Assembly (NCBI RefSeq): GCF_031143425.1
Contig: NC_090447.1
Location: 137,721,106-137,785,105, forward strand
Length of the DNA: 64,000 nt
Reading direction: 5' to 3'
Origin: Pleurodeles waltl
Lineage: Eukaryota > Chordata > Amphibia > Caudata > Salamandridae
The first letter of the stretch is position 1; each line of letters begins with the position of its first letter. The notes beneath the pieces are model-generated. The model had not been told where the DNA came from. It saw only the letters and a list, made by a program, of their open reading frames with translations, and did no database searches. Positions 22,390 through 34,646 of this stretch are shown in pieces. The translations under genes were made by a program, and so were the position numbers.

Positions 22390-23797
22390 TGATGTCCTCT
22401 GGGAGGGGAGGGGTCAGTTTTGGGATGAGTAGGTTTGGTTTTGGGAGGGGTGGATCTGACATTGTGTGGGGGGGTCCTTTTTGGGAGTTTCTTAGGGGTA
22501 TGGCTTGGTTCAGTGAGGGATTCAGGTTTTACAGGGGAGGACTTGGATGTGGAAAGGATGGGTTGGGGTGTGACTGTGGTCCCTTGGGCTTTGAGAGGGA
22601 GTGGATTTTACAGGCTAAGGACAAGGGCAAACATCAAACTTTCTACAGGGAAATGGGTAGCGTATCCAGGAGGGATTAGGGGTTGGGAGGTTGAGGAAGT
22701 AGAAGTGTTATGTGTGTATATGTGTGCTGTTGGTGCTGCTCTCTGTGTGTCTGATGCATGATGTTTCTGTTTTGTAGGTCTTTGTTGTGTGGGTGAGTGT
22801 GAATGTTTGCGTTTCTTTGTGGTGGGTGAAGTGGATGACCTGGCTACGCTAGGAGTAGGGAATGTGTCTGTCGGTGTAGGTGTGGTATCAGGGGTACGGT
22901 GGGAGTGGGGGATATGTCTGTTGGTGTGGTATCTGGGGGTATGGTGGGAGTGGTAAATGTCTCTGTTGATGTGGGTATGGTGTCTGGGTATATGGTGGAA
23001 GTAGTGGATGTGTCTGTTGGTGTGGGAGTTGTGCCTGGAGGAATGGTGGGGTGGTGGGTGGATTTGTGGGTATGGCTGTGGTGTCTGAGGGTATGGTGTG
23101 GGCGGTGGTGGTTGTGAGTGTCTTGTGAGTGGTTGTGTGCTTGTGTGTTTTGTGGTGTTTCTGTTTACATGTGATGCTTGAGGTTATTGAGATGTGTGCA
23201 TGCTTATGTGTGAGTGTACTTGGGACAGGTATGGGATTAGGGAAATTGGACAGGGAAGAGACAGGTGGTTGGGTAAAAGTATGGGACAGGTGGAAGGCAG
23301 AGGCTGAAAAGATCTCTATAGGACAGACATGAAACTCTGGATGCCTTCCAGGTAGGTCACCATCTGTTGCAGATAGCTGCCCTGCACCTGGATGGTATTC
23401 AGAGAGATGTTTCTCAGAAAGTCAATATCCTCCTCCCTTAGGGCAGCAGGGTGAACAGGGGCAGGGGGTGAAGTGCTTTGAGCGAAGGAGACGGCTCCCT
23501 CTTAGGAGAGTGGGCCCAGCCAACTGGATGGAGAACAACAGGGGAGAGGAGATGGTAGTGGGGATGGTGGACAAAGATGGGGTAGAAACTGGTCCTGCTT
23601 GTCCCGCCGCCACTAGGAAGTGTCTACTAGAGCTGGAGTTGGACAGTGACGATGTAGAGTCGGTGTATTCTATGGCACTCCCCTCACGTTCTGGGCCACT
23701 GGGTCCCTTGTGTCTGTAGTGTCACAACCAGAGGTACTGTGGCCAGGTGCTTCCCCACAGATGTCTGCCCTGTCTCCTCTGCTTGCCTGGGATGATG
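22390..23797 (-). pseudogene. MybA exon 3, Harbinger copy 2
   Basis: Begins after the acceptor CACTTCAG (23805-23798) with ASSQASRGDRADICGEAPGH, aligned with ASASASEGDGAHASGEAVGH of copy 0, and then the GPSGP-type segment. Frameshifts follow. A later part encodes a segment equivalent to the EEAIDL...NAIQ helix block (23450-23330). Below 23300 the DNA is G-rich/GT-rich on the plus strand, the complement of the Thr/Pro-rich tail. The end near 22390 is approximate. Confidence 0.6.
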
Positions 23798-25619
23798 CTG
23801 AAGTGAGGAATACAGATAGCTGTATTGCATGTGCCAGAAGACACAGATCAACAGTATGGATCACAGAACATCACTATAATGTACAGTAGACCCCAGCTAC
23901 AAGGTCCATCAAAGTGGCTTTAACATTTGCAAGGCCACATGCATGCATGCTCCATGAATTGTAAATAGTTGCCCACTGTAAAGTCAGAATCACAGACACC
24001 TCCAATTGCAATAGTGAAGTTGTGCATTCACAATACCCAGGTATCAAGTAGGAAACCTTGTCCCCTTGAATGGTTTGGATCTTGTAGCATACCTCAGAAA
24101 CCTGTTGTCATCAAATAGTATGGCAATGCAAAATGTATTCCTACTTATTCCACACAAGACCCTGTAATCTGCAAATGTTCATATGGCTATACCATATCAT
24201 GATGAAATGATGATTAACTAATGCAGCTATGTTGCAGCAAGATGTATAGTAGCTGGACGTAGGTGACATGGAAAACCTTGTGTCATACTGTAGGAACTTC
24301 CCCACTGTAAATTCCTAATATGTTCATTGTTAAAATAGTGTAATAAAAGAAGTACTAATGTAGCTTCGCAACATAACACATATCACACAGAAAAGTACAC
24401 TGGAGACAACCTGCTGAAAATGTTTTGAAGATTTGCCAACAAATATCCACAGCACAATGAATCAGCTAGCCCTAGGCAGATCACCAGTTGTGATTGGTAC
24501 AGGTGATAACTCCATTATAACATTACATAACTAAAAGCCAATAGTCCATTTATTTTTGTTGAGGCTCAGGGAAACTCCATTACCTGAAGAGGTGGTTTCA
24601 CCTGTTTCTCAATGGAAAGGCATATCACTTAAAAAAAATTCTTGCAAACACAAATTTCAATGTTGTACTGAGTGTACACACTCACATATGATTCACCCAT
24701 TTCGGTATGTCACTCCCTGATGCATGTCAACAGTCAGTTAATGATCCTTCACCAATAAACATGTTCAAATCACTAAGCTTAATAATTCCACATCCGCGGC
24801 ATGGAAATGAACTTTGTAAATAAATACTGTAGGTCTACCTGTGATGTCCTTCATTGCTTCAGAAATTGGAATTAACAAATGGCATTAGGCAATGGATTAA
24901 GGTATGTGTGACGCAACAACCAATGCTGACACACTTCTGTCTGTGGAAAACACACGAACGGTATGCCCTGCACATATAACTATTTTCCAATTAATTATTT
25001 CATGCACACATATATGATGGAATCAGACATCATCCCATGAAGACAGTCTGATCATGTAGGAAACAATAGTGTAAATGATACAACTAAAGTGAAAGTTACA
25101 CATGCCAACATATAGGCACAAATACTGTTGGCTACAGTGATGTTGACCAACTTATACAACTGCACATTCCCCACTTAGCAAAGGCAATTATTGCTCAGTG
25201 ACTGTACCCAAAGTGTACTATATGCATGCCACATGAATGAGGGTCCCCATCACATGAGGCACAGTAGTAAGGTACCAGCACTAATGACACACTGAATACA
25301 AGTGACCTGTTGGGTACAAATGTCACCCACAACATCAAATAACATGAGCTGATTGATCACTGTACTCAGCTATGTGTCTGCTCAAGAAAGGATATTGGTA
25401 GCAGACTGGACTCTGTTGTGTAGCTGGTCCTTTGGAGAATAAGCAGAGGCACATCAGCATGCACCTACTGTCAGACCTACACCAACAATAACTCTTCTTG
25501 TGTGTCACACATGGGCCACCACCAATATTCAGGGGGAGATGGCTGCAGCTAACACATAAAGGTGGCAATGTAACATGTATGAATCTGCCCAGGACTCAGC
25601 CCCTTGTAGTTGCTGTGAT
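23798..25619 (-). other. MybA intron 2, copy 2 (no gene seen)
   Basis: AT-leaning sequence without coding frames, repeat borders or RNA genes that I can recognise. Confidence 0.5.
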
Positions 25620-25873
25620 TCCCTCAACTACCCATCAAGGTTGGTTTTGGCCACTGTCATATGCGGGCCATTAGGTGGGTCTGGGCCTGGTTCCAGCATG
25701 TGCCTCATCCACATTGGGAGGACAGCCACATCTGGACTTCTTTGATCTTCTGGGCCCAGTGTTTCAGATGCTCCCTCCTTTTCTGATAATGGACGCTGTG
25801 TTGGTGATAGATCACCAGGGCCAACATCTTCCTGGCGATGGCTCTCCAAATGACTTTCCTCTGATGGGTGTTG
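25620..25873 (-). pseudogene. MybA exon 2, Harbinger copy 2 (Myb/SANT helices 2-3)
   Basis: Starts after the acceptor GTATCCATACAG (minus, ending at 25874). It encodes THQRKVIWRAIARKMLAL, then HYQKRREHLKHWAQKIKE, the tryptophan-spaced helices of a Myb/SANT-like DNA-binding domain as found in Harbinger ORF1 proteins. A frameshift near 25720 leads to MLEPGPDPPNGPH and a stop at about 25635. Together with exon 1 it reconstitutes the domain layout missing from copy 1. Confidence 0.7.
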
Positions 25874-28186
25874 ACCTGTATGGATACAATAGACAAATTA
25901 AGAGATCATAATTGAATAATTTCTGGTATTTTTGGGCCACACCCATTTTGTAGGCACATAGCACAAGCATTTTTGATTTGTTAACACATTACATGTGGAA
26001 ATTTCACATGCTGATAATTACAGGGATATACATACACACATTTGTAGTCATCTGCTGACTATCCAAAACCCTGGTCATTACCTAAGCTGACTAATCAAGC
26101 CTACTAACATCATGTAACCCAGGGCCAACCAACATGTACTGTGTTGTGAGCCACTGTGAAATACAACACACCATTGTAACCTTTTGGAGGGTACATTACT
26201 TGTATGTGACTGTACAGACATCTTTGCATCCAGGCATATGGTCTATCCAGGCTACTACCATAGTCAAGACAACTACCTAACACTTAGGTCACAATGAAAG
26301 GGCTGGCGTAGGTGTCACTGAGAGCTTCCTCTCTGTGGATGTGTGGATATGTTTACTACGTAATAGAATCTAATGCTATATCTGATTAGGTTTGGTTGGT
26401 ATGTACTGGTATCACAGGACACACCTTTTACCATATGTGGCACTCTTACAGAGATGACGTTCAGCATACCAAGATATGTTTGATCTGATTGGTTCAATGT
26501 AACAAAGCTAGTGATTCACATGTATTGATCTCTTCAGAACTAATCAACTAGCTGCACTGTATGTTTGTCACTTGTGCAAGAGGCCAGTACAGTGCAGACA
26601 TGACATACGTGAAAGTGGCAATAGACCTGTGGGAGTAAGGGGCCTGTCAGTAGTAAATGTCACACATTGACATTATGGGTCAAAAAAAGATGTAGCAGGC
26701 CAGGGGTTTACCTCAGTCACCATTCCAAATGTAGCCTATGTAAAAGCATTCAGGCCTACTATTGGTTCTGAAGACTCACTTTGGGAACACCAAGGTAGCT
26801 GCAGATCTACAGACACTTTACCCTCGGCATCAGTTGCATTGCCACAGTAACTCTGCCACAGCCCCTGGCTATGGCCCCTAAGTGGAAAACCTTTGCCAGG
26901 CCTTCCTCTCTGTAGGCTGAGCATATTGAACTAACATGAACATCAAATTGTCATCTCTTCAATGCATAACAGTACATCTTGTGACCTTCTTACATGTGAA
27001 CTCAAGGCTATGTGGCACTCAGAAGGGGGTCAGTGAGGTTTAGCTAGCTTTAAGACTAGCTCTAAGACAACAGTTTGCCAAGGACTGATCGGGGCTGAGT
27101 GGTATGTGGGACTGTACACATTGCTAACATCCTCCTCAACTGCTTATAACAATATACATACACAGCATGTTGTAATGCAAATACATTTAAGGCTAGATGT
27201 ATCAAAGCTTTTTGCACTCACATAGGTGTGAATCACAAAATTCCACTGTTTGCAAATGCAAAAATGCCTTTCATAATGTATTAAAGGCATTCGCAGTGTA
27301 ATTTCAAGGAATCGCTAAAATAACGATTCCCTGAAATTGCGACTCCATTTAGGGAATCACAAATAGGGAATACCTAATTGCGATCACTAGTACACATGTA
27401 TCATGCATTTCCTAAATGCAAATTTGGCATTCGGGAAATGCAATTACCCCAAATCGAAGTTTGGTGGTAAGTATGTGCAATTAAAAAAAATACAGTAAAA
27501 ATGCATTTTTAAAAATGGCATGTAGCGCACACATGCCCTAGGGCATGTGTGTGCTTTACATGTCCACAAATATTTTTTTGGGGTGCATCAAAGGGGGCCT
27601 TAGGTCCCCAGCACCCTGGGATTTGCATTACCTAATTTGTGAATTCCTAACAGGAATTCACAAATTCGGAAATGCTAAACCATTTGCACCTATAGAGGCC
27701 CATAGGGATGAATGGAGTCCCATTCCATAATTGAGATTCGCTAATAGCGATTGCGATTTCTAAGAAATCGCTATAACCGAATCGTAATTGTCATACATCC
27801 CATTTTGCATTTCTTAAATAGCGATTGCTTAAGATTTGCTATTTAACAAATGCAAACCGGGAGCTTGATACATCTATCCCTTAGTTTCTCATTTACCATC
27901 ATCTGATCATCATATATATCATTGTTACCTTGAAAGGTTTACTTGCATAGACATGTGACTGCAACAGGAGCAGGATCTAGGGCTTATCCCACATTACGCA
28001 ACACAATGGTCATTTGAAATACTCAAAGCACAGGGCTCCACAATCCATGACATGTACAATCTATGTATGGACACAAAATGTATCTACAGTTATCCAAAAA
28101 TATCTGCGACACAGAGGCACATTGTAGCCTACGGGAAAGGAAAGGATGGTGTTGAATATAGTCAAATATGTATGTGATGTAGTTAC
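25874..28186 (-). other. MybA intron 1, copy 2
   Basis: A 2.3-kb intron bounded by a donor GTAACT (28186-28181) and an acceptor CATACAG (25880-25874). It carries the MITE at 27190-27880. I see no other element or gene in it. Without the MITE it would be about 1.6 kb. Confidence 0.6.
27190..27880. mobile_element. MITE, 691 bp, TTA target duplication
   Basis: Left end AGGCTAGATGTATCAAAGC; right end reversed GGGATAGATGTATCAAGC. TTA flanks both sides (27187-27189 and 27881-27883). The interior is AT-rich with several internal inverted pairs around words like GAATCGCTAAAATAACGATTC and GGAATTCACAAATT. TWA targets point to the Harbinger/Mariner range. A related, reversed partial copy is at 49775-50178. 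Confidence 0.8.
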
Positions 28187-28300
28187 CTGTTCCTCTTGTG
28201 AGCCATAGAGCTGATCATGTAGGGGAAGGACCTCATCAACAAGTTTCTTCAGCCCCTCTGGAGAGAAGGCAGGGATGTAGGGAATCCTAGTTTGCTTCAA
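28187..28300 (-). pseudogene. MybA exon 1, Harbinger copy 2 (Myb/SANT helix 1)
   Basis: Encodes IPYIPAFSPEGLKKLVDEV and LPLHDQLYGSQEEQ, ending at a GT donor (GTAACT, 28186). The FSPE...LV..VLP pattern is the first helix of the domain continued in exon 2. The codon where a start is expected, CCCATTGAAG, is TTG not ATG, so the start seems mutated, or lies further upstream and was lost. Confidence 0.7.
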
Positions 28301-30150
28301 TGGGAAACAGCAGTTAGAACAGTTAGCTTAGCCTTTGTCTTGCAGACTCGTGCCCCCGTCACCTAGTGACTTTTACCCAACTTAGCTTGCTCTTTTTTAG
28401 CACATTTATTTAATTATATCTTTTAAGATGGCTGCCTTATTTCTAGTTCGGCCAATGTTTTAGTTTACATTATCAGTGCCACCGCACTAAGGCGTCAATA
28501 TCAAGCGACAAAGATAAACAAACTGTATGTGTTCACATTAGGTACTTTCCCTCTTCACGCCTTCGATGGAATTGTTTACATAAATTACCATCCCAAGCAT
28601 GCCTTGTTATCTATTGTTTAAGAACAGACCTGTGTCAGGAGTCTGAGCAAATCTGTATAAATGCAACTCACTTAGACAGATAGTCAGAGGGATTCTGACC
28701 AGATGCCATTGCTGCTATCGATACTGCACGTCAGCTTGGCGCTGACCCAGTTTTCGTGTCCCTACGAAGTCTGAGCTAGAGACCTTATTCCAAGGTAAAG
28801 AGGATTTGGGGGCTCTTCTCATGGACATGGCATTGGCAGATTAGGTTTAATACACCTAGCTCTCTTCTACGTTAGAGATTACCTTAACATTAGGTTACTA
28901 GGACATATTTTATATCTCATGTCATTTCATGTCATTGCAAGATGGTGGAGGTCTTTGTATTAATGACTCTTGTCTTTACCATTCTGTTTCTTGCACTGTT
29001 CATTATCCTAATCATTGCAGCACATGCAACTTATAACAGATTGCAGTTTTGTTAAATAAAACCTATTGAAAACTTTACTGCATCTCTTTCATTGGCTGTG
29101 TTTGATTGAGACATGATTGTTCCTGTGAGAAAGGGGTAATCTCTGTTTAACCACTAGACTCCCTGAGATGTCATACTCTTGAGTCCATGAGTAAATGCTG
29201 CCACTAATCACCTTTTACTGTTTGGGTTTTTGGTGAGGTGCTGCTTGTGAGCCGGGAGGGTTGAGACAACAGTTGCGACTTGTTGTAAGATTGTCATAGT
29301 CACCTACAAACAAAAGTACTGTCATCCTTAAACCAGCAGTCTTGCCTATAGCAAGAATCAAACTGCGACAGGGGCCCTTTCACCTTCTTGGCCTGACATG
29401 ATTGCTCCCAGAGACAACACATTGCAGATAAAGAGGTGGAGGTATTCATGGCAGCAGTGTCAGGACGCAAGTGAGTTATTTTTCAAACCACGATGTACAT
29501 GTACTCCACGTATACGGTCATCAAGATAGACGGGCACAGCCATTGGTCCACGACCATCACAGTCAGCAATGTTAGCCTATGGCTGGGACTGCCATGGAAG
29601 AAACTGCCCACTGCTCTGTTGATTTCCATCACCGACGGGGAGCTTCCAAAAGTCCAATATACAACGTCAGGCATCTGCATTTTTGGCAGTTAAAAATACA
29701 GCATTGCTGACTGGTTCATATGTCTCTACCTCAACAAATGTGTTGTAACATATAAACATGTGTATTACTCCACTGATGTGTAATTTCTAGTACTCAATCA
29801 TTAGTGTAGTACGTTACTGGTCATAAATGCCATATAACCGCGGTATACTGCACACTGCGGGTGACAGTATTTTGGGACGTGAAAACATATTTTTCCATAA
29901 CAAGGTGCACATGAGGACTATATAGGTGTATGATATGCACATATATATTGTAGACATATTTGTAAACAACAATGGGAATTATAGCTGGATCTTGGGGAGT
30001 AGAAAATGTGAAATCTGTATAATGGTTTTTCAGCCAGGAATGTTTTGTGACATTATTTTTTTCTTACTCATCATATATGGTGCTCTGGACACTGTCACTG
30101 ATGCACCTATTTATTATATTCACACCTAGGTACCCTGGGAGTGGGAGTAG
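28301..30150. promoter_or_regulatory. Divergent spacer of Harbinger copy 2, split by an LTR
   Basis: Without the LTR this is about 815 bp, close to the 710 bp in copy 1. The part at 29371-30150 contains an ATTGG (29542) in GC-richer DNA, like the CCAAT cluster of copy 1. An ORF pair at 29483-29693 on both strands looks like chance. Promoter activity is inferred from the gene arrangement. Confidence 0.45.
28336..29370 (+). mobile_element. Probable solo LTR (~1.04 kb) in the divergent spacer
   Basis: Starts TGTCTTGCAGACTCG and ends CAAACTGCGACA, so it has TG...CA ends. It contains TATAAA at 28656 and AATAAA at about 29054, about 315 bp from the end, the promoter/poly(A) arrangement of an LTR. 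No coding region. The flanks do not give a clean 5-bp duplication: GCCTT versus GGGGC, although CCTTT occurs close by on both sides. Borders may therefore be off by a few bases. It separates copy 2 MybA from its nuclease. Confidence 0.55.
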
Positions 30151-31214
30151 ATGACAATCTCTAGTGTACCGTCCATTTCCAGACTTCAGACTGTGGAAGA
30201 AAAGGATTTAATAAAACATTTTTTTCTGAATAGTCACACTATAGAAGATCTATGTTGTCAGTTGGAGCCAGATGCCATGCCTCAAAACACTAATCCAACA
30301 TGTATACCACCCATGGTGAGACTCATAGCAGTATTACACTTTCTGGCCACAGGGTCATTATGGTATAAATTGGCTATAGCTGGTGGTATGTCACAACCTA
30401 TGTTCAGTGGTGTTTTGAAAGATGTGCTATCAGCAGGGATGATACACATTTACAGCTTCATCAGGTTCCCGAAACATGAGGATCTAGCCAATGTGAAGGT
30501 GTTTCTTATGGATTTGGTTGCCTCCCACATGTGATGGGAGCCATTGATGGCACCCATATTCCATTTGTGTCACCACATGCAAATGAACAAGTCTATTGAA
30601 ACAGAAAGCATTTTTATTCTATCTATGTGCAAGTTGTCAGATTTGTACATTTTAAGCGTCTGTGCCCAGTCCCCAGGTTCAGCCTATGACTCCTTTGTAA
30701 TGCGGAACAGCACCATACCCCAGCTGATGTCACAACTGCAAACAGAGAGTGCCTGGCTTGTTGGTAAGTAACATCTGTCCTAATCATGTGTATGTGTAAC
30801 ATCAGGTGCTATAATTAGGAAGTGATGACTTGTATCTCTCATGTCTCATTTCAAAACAGGAGACTCTGCATATCCCAACTGTCCTTGGTTGTTAACACTG
30901 CTGAGAAATCCAACTACGCCAGGGGAAGTCCACTTCAATGAGGTCCATGCAAGAACACAACAGCAAGTTGAGCAGGCTTTTGGACTCCTGAAGGCCAGAT
31001 TTTGCTGTCTGGGCAAGACTGGGGAGCCCTACCCTACTCATTCGGGAAGGTGTGTCAGATCACTGTGGCCTGCTGCATGCTCAATAACATTGCCCAGAGA
31101 AGGAACATACCTTACATCACAGAGAAGGGGAAGCCTGAGGTGTCACTGGTGAGGATCCTGAAATGCCAAATGATGATCATAGTGGTGAAGAGGAAGGAGA
31201 TGATTTGCGACTAG
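30151..31214 (+). pseudogene. HARBI1-type Harbinger nuclease, copy 2
   Basis: Starts at ATG 30151. Exon 1 carries LQTVEEKDLIKHFFLNS, PPMVRLIAVLHFLATGS and GGMSQPMFSGVLKDVLSAG, then a frameshift near 30520. The first catalytic Asp is in the GAIDGTHIPF region (about 30538-30567); a stop lies shortly after. The second Asp is in SPGSAYDSFVMRNS. The intron (30764-30859, 96 bp, GTAAGT...AAACAG) is at the same place as in copy 1. Exon 2 starts GDSAYPNCPWLL and holds the Glu in QQVEQAFGLLKARF, then a frameshift near 31040. All three catalytic positions are recognisable, but at least three lesions break the frame. Protein similarity to copy 1 is moderate, so the copies are old or from different subfamilies. 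Confidence 0.85.
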
Positions 31215-32156
31215 TCCTCATCAACAGGTAGTTTTTTTCATGACTGTAAGTATGTCATGAGATGTCATGACTTTGACTGTACAATGAACTCTTGTTGTGA
31301 TGATGTGAGAAGTATATTGTTTGGAACATGTTAGGAGACTGAAGCTCTCCAAAAATCTGGCAAAGGGTATTTGGTGATGAAACTTTTGGCACATTCACAT
31401 TTAGTTAATGTTGCTTTGTTTATGTCAGATTTTTGCCATGGACTACTTTTTCCAGACCTTTCCTTTGTGAAGTATGTTATATGTATGGCTTCATAATTAT
31501 ACTCTCTGTTTCTGTGTTTGTTTAGTTACCTTCATCATAGCATCTTCATTTGGACATTTCGGAGTTGTGACATTGGCAGTTATTTGATTCTGTTGGGACA
31601 TACAAAGTGGTCATGGCTTGTTCCTGGGAATGTATGTCACAGACTTTGGATGTGCAAGACCTGTGCCAAGAAAGTTTGCACAGTGATAGAATAGAAGTTA
31701 AGGAGGCTCCATTGGACTTTTTCCTTGTCGTGTGGTGGCCATGATGCATTATGTGTGCCATCATCTGGTCTTTACACATGTTGTTGTAGGCCAGATCCAT
31801 GTTTGTTTAACTTCACATTTGCTAAACACTCTTTTTGTTAGAACTGTACATAGATTTTGATGTCTTTCATCATTGTAGGCCAAGTGCTGTGGCACTTCAC
31901 TAACAGTTGTTTATGTCATACCACAAGAAAGGGAAGTACTGGATTGTAATTACCCTGTGATCAGGAACAGTTGTACTGCCATATGTCTGAATGTTGTACT
32001 ATGTGATGTTGGATTCCTTTTGTGAGGTAGGTGATATGGCTCCAGCTGATCCATCAACCAAATTCATTTTTGCCTATTCTACAGGACAATGTCTAATATA
32101 TCCCTTCCTTCCATGTTCTGGAGGTCTGCACATGTAATTTGATCACTTGCACAGTA
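31215..32156 (+). other. 3' region of nuclease copy 2 (no gene seen)
   Basis: AT-leaning untranslated-type sequence ending at the CACAGTA target of the LINE-R insertion. It resumes at 40325, where an AATAAA at 40385 could be the nuclease poly(A) signal. Confidence 0.5.
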
Positions 32157-32336
32157 CAAGTTCAAGTTTTCAAGTTTTTATTAGAGATTTAGATCTGACA
32201 ACAAGATCTACAATATATAAAATACAATTTAGTACAATTAAAAAAAAAAAAAATCAAACATTTTCCACACAATAATTCATTCACTGTACAATTTATCATC
32301 TCCATCGCAGCTTTTACAGTTGTAACACCATTCTTT

Positions 32337-33236
32337 TTAAAAACGTGTTTTAAAAATCCTTAATACAGGACAGACACATGTAAGATGATCGATAGTCTGT
32401 GCACCTGTATAGCGGAATGCACAGATTCTTTTATCCTGGGGTATATTCTGCCATGTGTCTGTCATTGGTTTTAGTGGCAAACATTTCAACCTGCATAGCA
32501 ATATACAGCTACGTACCCTGTGTAGCTTCCTGGCAGGGTTGAATGACATGATCAAGGCAAGGTTTTTCTCTGGACCATGGAAGTCATTTTCATACTATGC
32601 TTTAAAATGTTTTTATGGCAAACAAAGCTCATATATTACATGTCTAATTTAGGGAGGGAAAATTGCTGCAGCACAAATAAAACATTATATAGAAATGGTC
32701 CAGACTGCAGCAGGATGGAGACATTCCACAGCTATAAGACCCTTTAAAGAGTTTTCTTTAGCATGTAAAATACAAAGAAACCATCTTAAAATAGCAGCTA
32801 AGCCTCTTATATGAATATTCACCAAGCCAAATTATAACCTTTGTGCTTCTATTGAAACTATGGATTTTAAAGTGCAAATAGTTCATATAATTTAACCTTA
32901 TACATAAAGTGCTATCGATTAGTTTGTGTTGTTTCTACAGCATAGAAGAGAGTCAAAGGAACCTTCTTTTTGTATACAACTAAGAGAAGTTTAAAATGTC
33001 TATAACCTGTCACTCCATAAGGTGCCTTTAGTGCATTACCATGGATATAAGCCTTATTTGATATATGCAATTTGCTAATATAATTCTTCCCAGATAAGGA
33101 GATGAATTTACTACTTCTAAAGTAGATTTATTATAAAAACATTTAGATGTTTTGCCAATTAGATCCCCTTTTGGACAAAACCACATAATTTTGGTCTTGT
33201 TTATGTTGACCGTCAGAAACTGGGCTTCATTGTATG
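32337..33236 (-). pseudogene. LINE-R reverse transcriptase, C-terminal part
   Basis: From 33236 downward the minus strand encodes NEAQFLTVNINKTKIMWF, the block that follows the catalytic box in LINE reverse transcriptases. Further along, 32555-32337 encodes DKRICAFRYTGAQTIDHLT, then CVCPVLRIF, resembling the Cys/His-containing C-terminal region of such proteins. Stops and frameshifts lie between. Confidence 0.65.
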
Positions 33237-33488
33237 AGACAAAACATCAATCAATCAATCAGTATTTGTAAAGCGCGGGTACTAACCCATGAGGATCTCA
33301 AGGCGCTGGGAGGGAAGGAAGGCACCTCATCCAAAGAGCCACGTCTTGGGGTTCTTCTTGAAGGGGGTGAGCAACGTACTTTGTCTGAGGTGCAGGAGAA
33401 GGTTGTTCTAGCTCTTTGCTGCAGTGTAAGTGAAAGACCGTCCTCTGGCGGAGGTTTTGCAGATGCGAGGGCCAGTGGCCAGGGCCAC

Positions 33489-34646
33489 CTAAGCCGAGCA
33501 GAGGGATCTGGCAGGGGTGTTGAAGGAGACACAGTGGTTTAGGTAGGCTGGTCCTGTGTTGTGTATGGCCTTGTACATGTGGGTGAGAAGCTTGAAGGTG
33601 ATTCGCTTCTCAACCAATAGCCTGTGGAGGGTCCTCAGAATGAGTCTGTCAGTGGCGCTCTGGATAAGTTGAAGATTTTTGATGTTCCTAGTTGAGGTGC
33701 CTGCGCAGAGGGCGTTGCCGTAGTCAAACTTGCTTTTGACTAAGGCATGGGTGGCTGTCCTGTGACAGTCTGCTGGGATCCATTTGAAGATCTTCCAGAG
33801 TTTGCAGAGGGTGTACCAGCAGGAGGAGGCAACAGAGTTTACCTGGTGGGTCATAGATAGGGAGGAGTTGAGGATGATTCCTAAGTTGCAAATGTGCTTG
33901 GTCGGTGCAGGGGAGGTTCCTAGGGATGTGGTCCACCAGGAGTCGTCCCAAGCTGAGGTGGCTTTCCTGAAGATGATGAGCTCAGTCTTGTCGAAGTTGA
34001 GCTTGAGGCAGCTCTCTCTCATCCAGGTGGCAACAGCTTCCATTCCTGTGTGAAAGTTCCTTTTAGCCATGTCTGGGTCTTCAGTGAGGGAAATGATGAG
34101 TTGTGTGTCATCTGCATATGACACAATGTTCATACCGTGGCTTCTGACGATGGCAGCAAGAGTGGCCATGTATATGTTGAACAGTGTGGGATTCAGTGAG
34201 GATCTTTGCTGGACTCTGCAGTTGACTCCTGTGGATCTGGAGGTGTAGGGCATGAGTCTGACCCTTTGAGTCATCCCGGAGAGGAAGGAGTGGATCCATT
34301 CCAGGGCTCTTCTGCGGATTCCTATGTCGTGGAGTCTGGTGTGGAGAGTGCTGTGGGAGACTATGTCGAAAGCTGCTGAGAGGTCGAGGAGTATGAGTGC
34401 TGCAGTGTGGCAGTGGACTAGGAGTAATCGGATGTCATCGGTGGCTGCCAGGAGTGCTGTCTCCGTGCTGTGATTGCTACAGAAGCTGGACAGGGAGCTG
34501 TCCAGGGAGTTGTTGGTTTTGATGAAATTCCATAGTTGTGCATTATTTGCTTTCTCTACTACTTTGGTGGGGTAGGCTAGCAGCAAGATGCCTGGAAATT
34601 CTTTAGTTCTGATGGGTTGGCCGAAGGTTTCTACAGGAGAGGACAT
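33489..34646 (-). pseudogene. L2-like reverse transcriptase, copy 2 (385 codons open)
   Basis: The longest open frame in the window. It contains LILLDLSAAFDIVSHSTLH (Asp of the first palm motif, residue about 94), LNPTLFNIYMATLAAIV (about 151-167), the catalytic box SYADDTQLI (about 176-184), LKLNFDKTELIIF, then LGIILNSSLSM and a C-terminal helical region ending near FNTPARSLCSA. Copies the LINE RNA at the target site. The frame begins without its natural N-terminus, because a frameshift separates it from upstream RT and endonuclease sequence, so the gene is broken although the catalytic core is intact. Confidence 0.85.

Noticed and set aside
28657..28662. TATAAA as a host gene promoter
   Set aside because: It lies within an LTR-like unit followed by an AATAAA 400 bp later; a better fit is the LTR's own promoter.
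29483..29693. Opposed ORFs of about 65 codons in the divergent spacer
   Set aside because: Exact overlap on both strands, no similarity to the known genes and no counterpart in copy 1.
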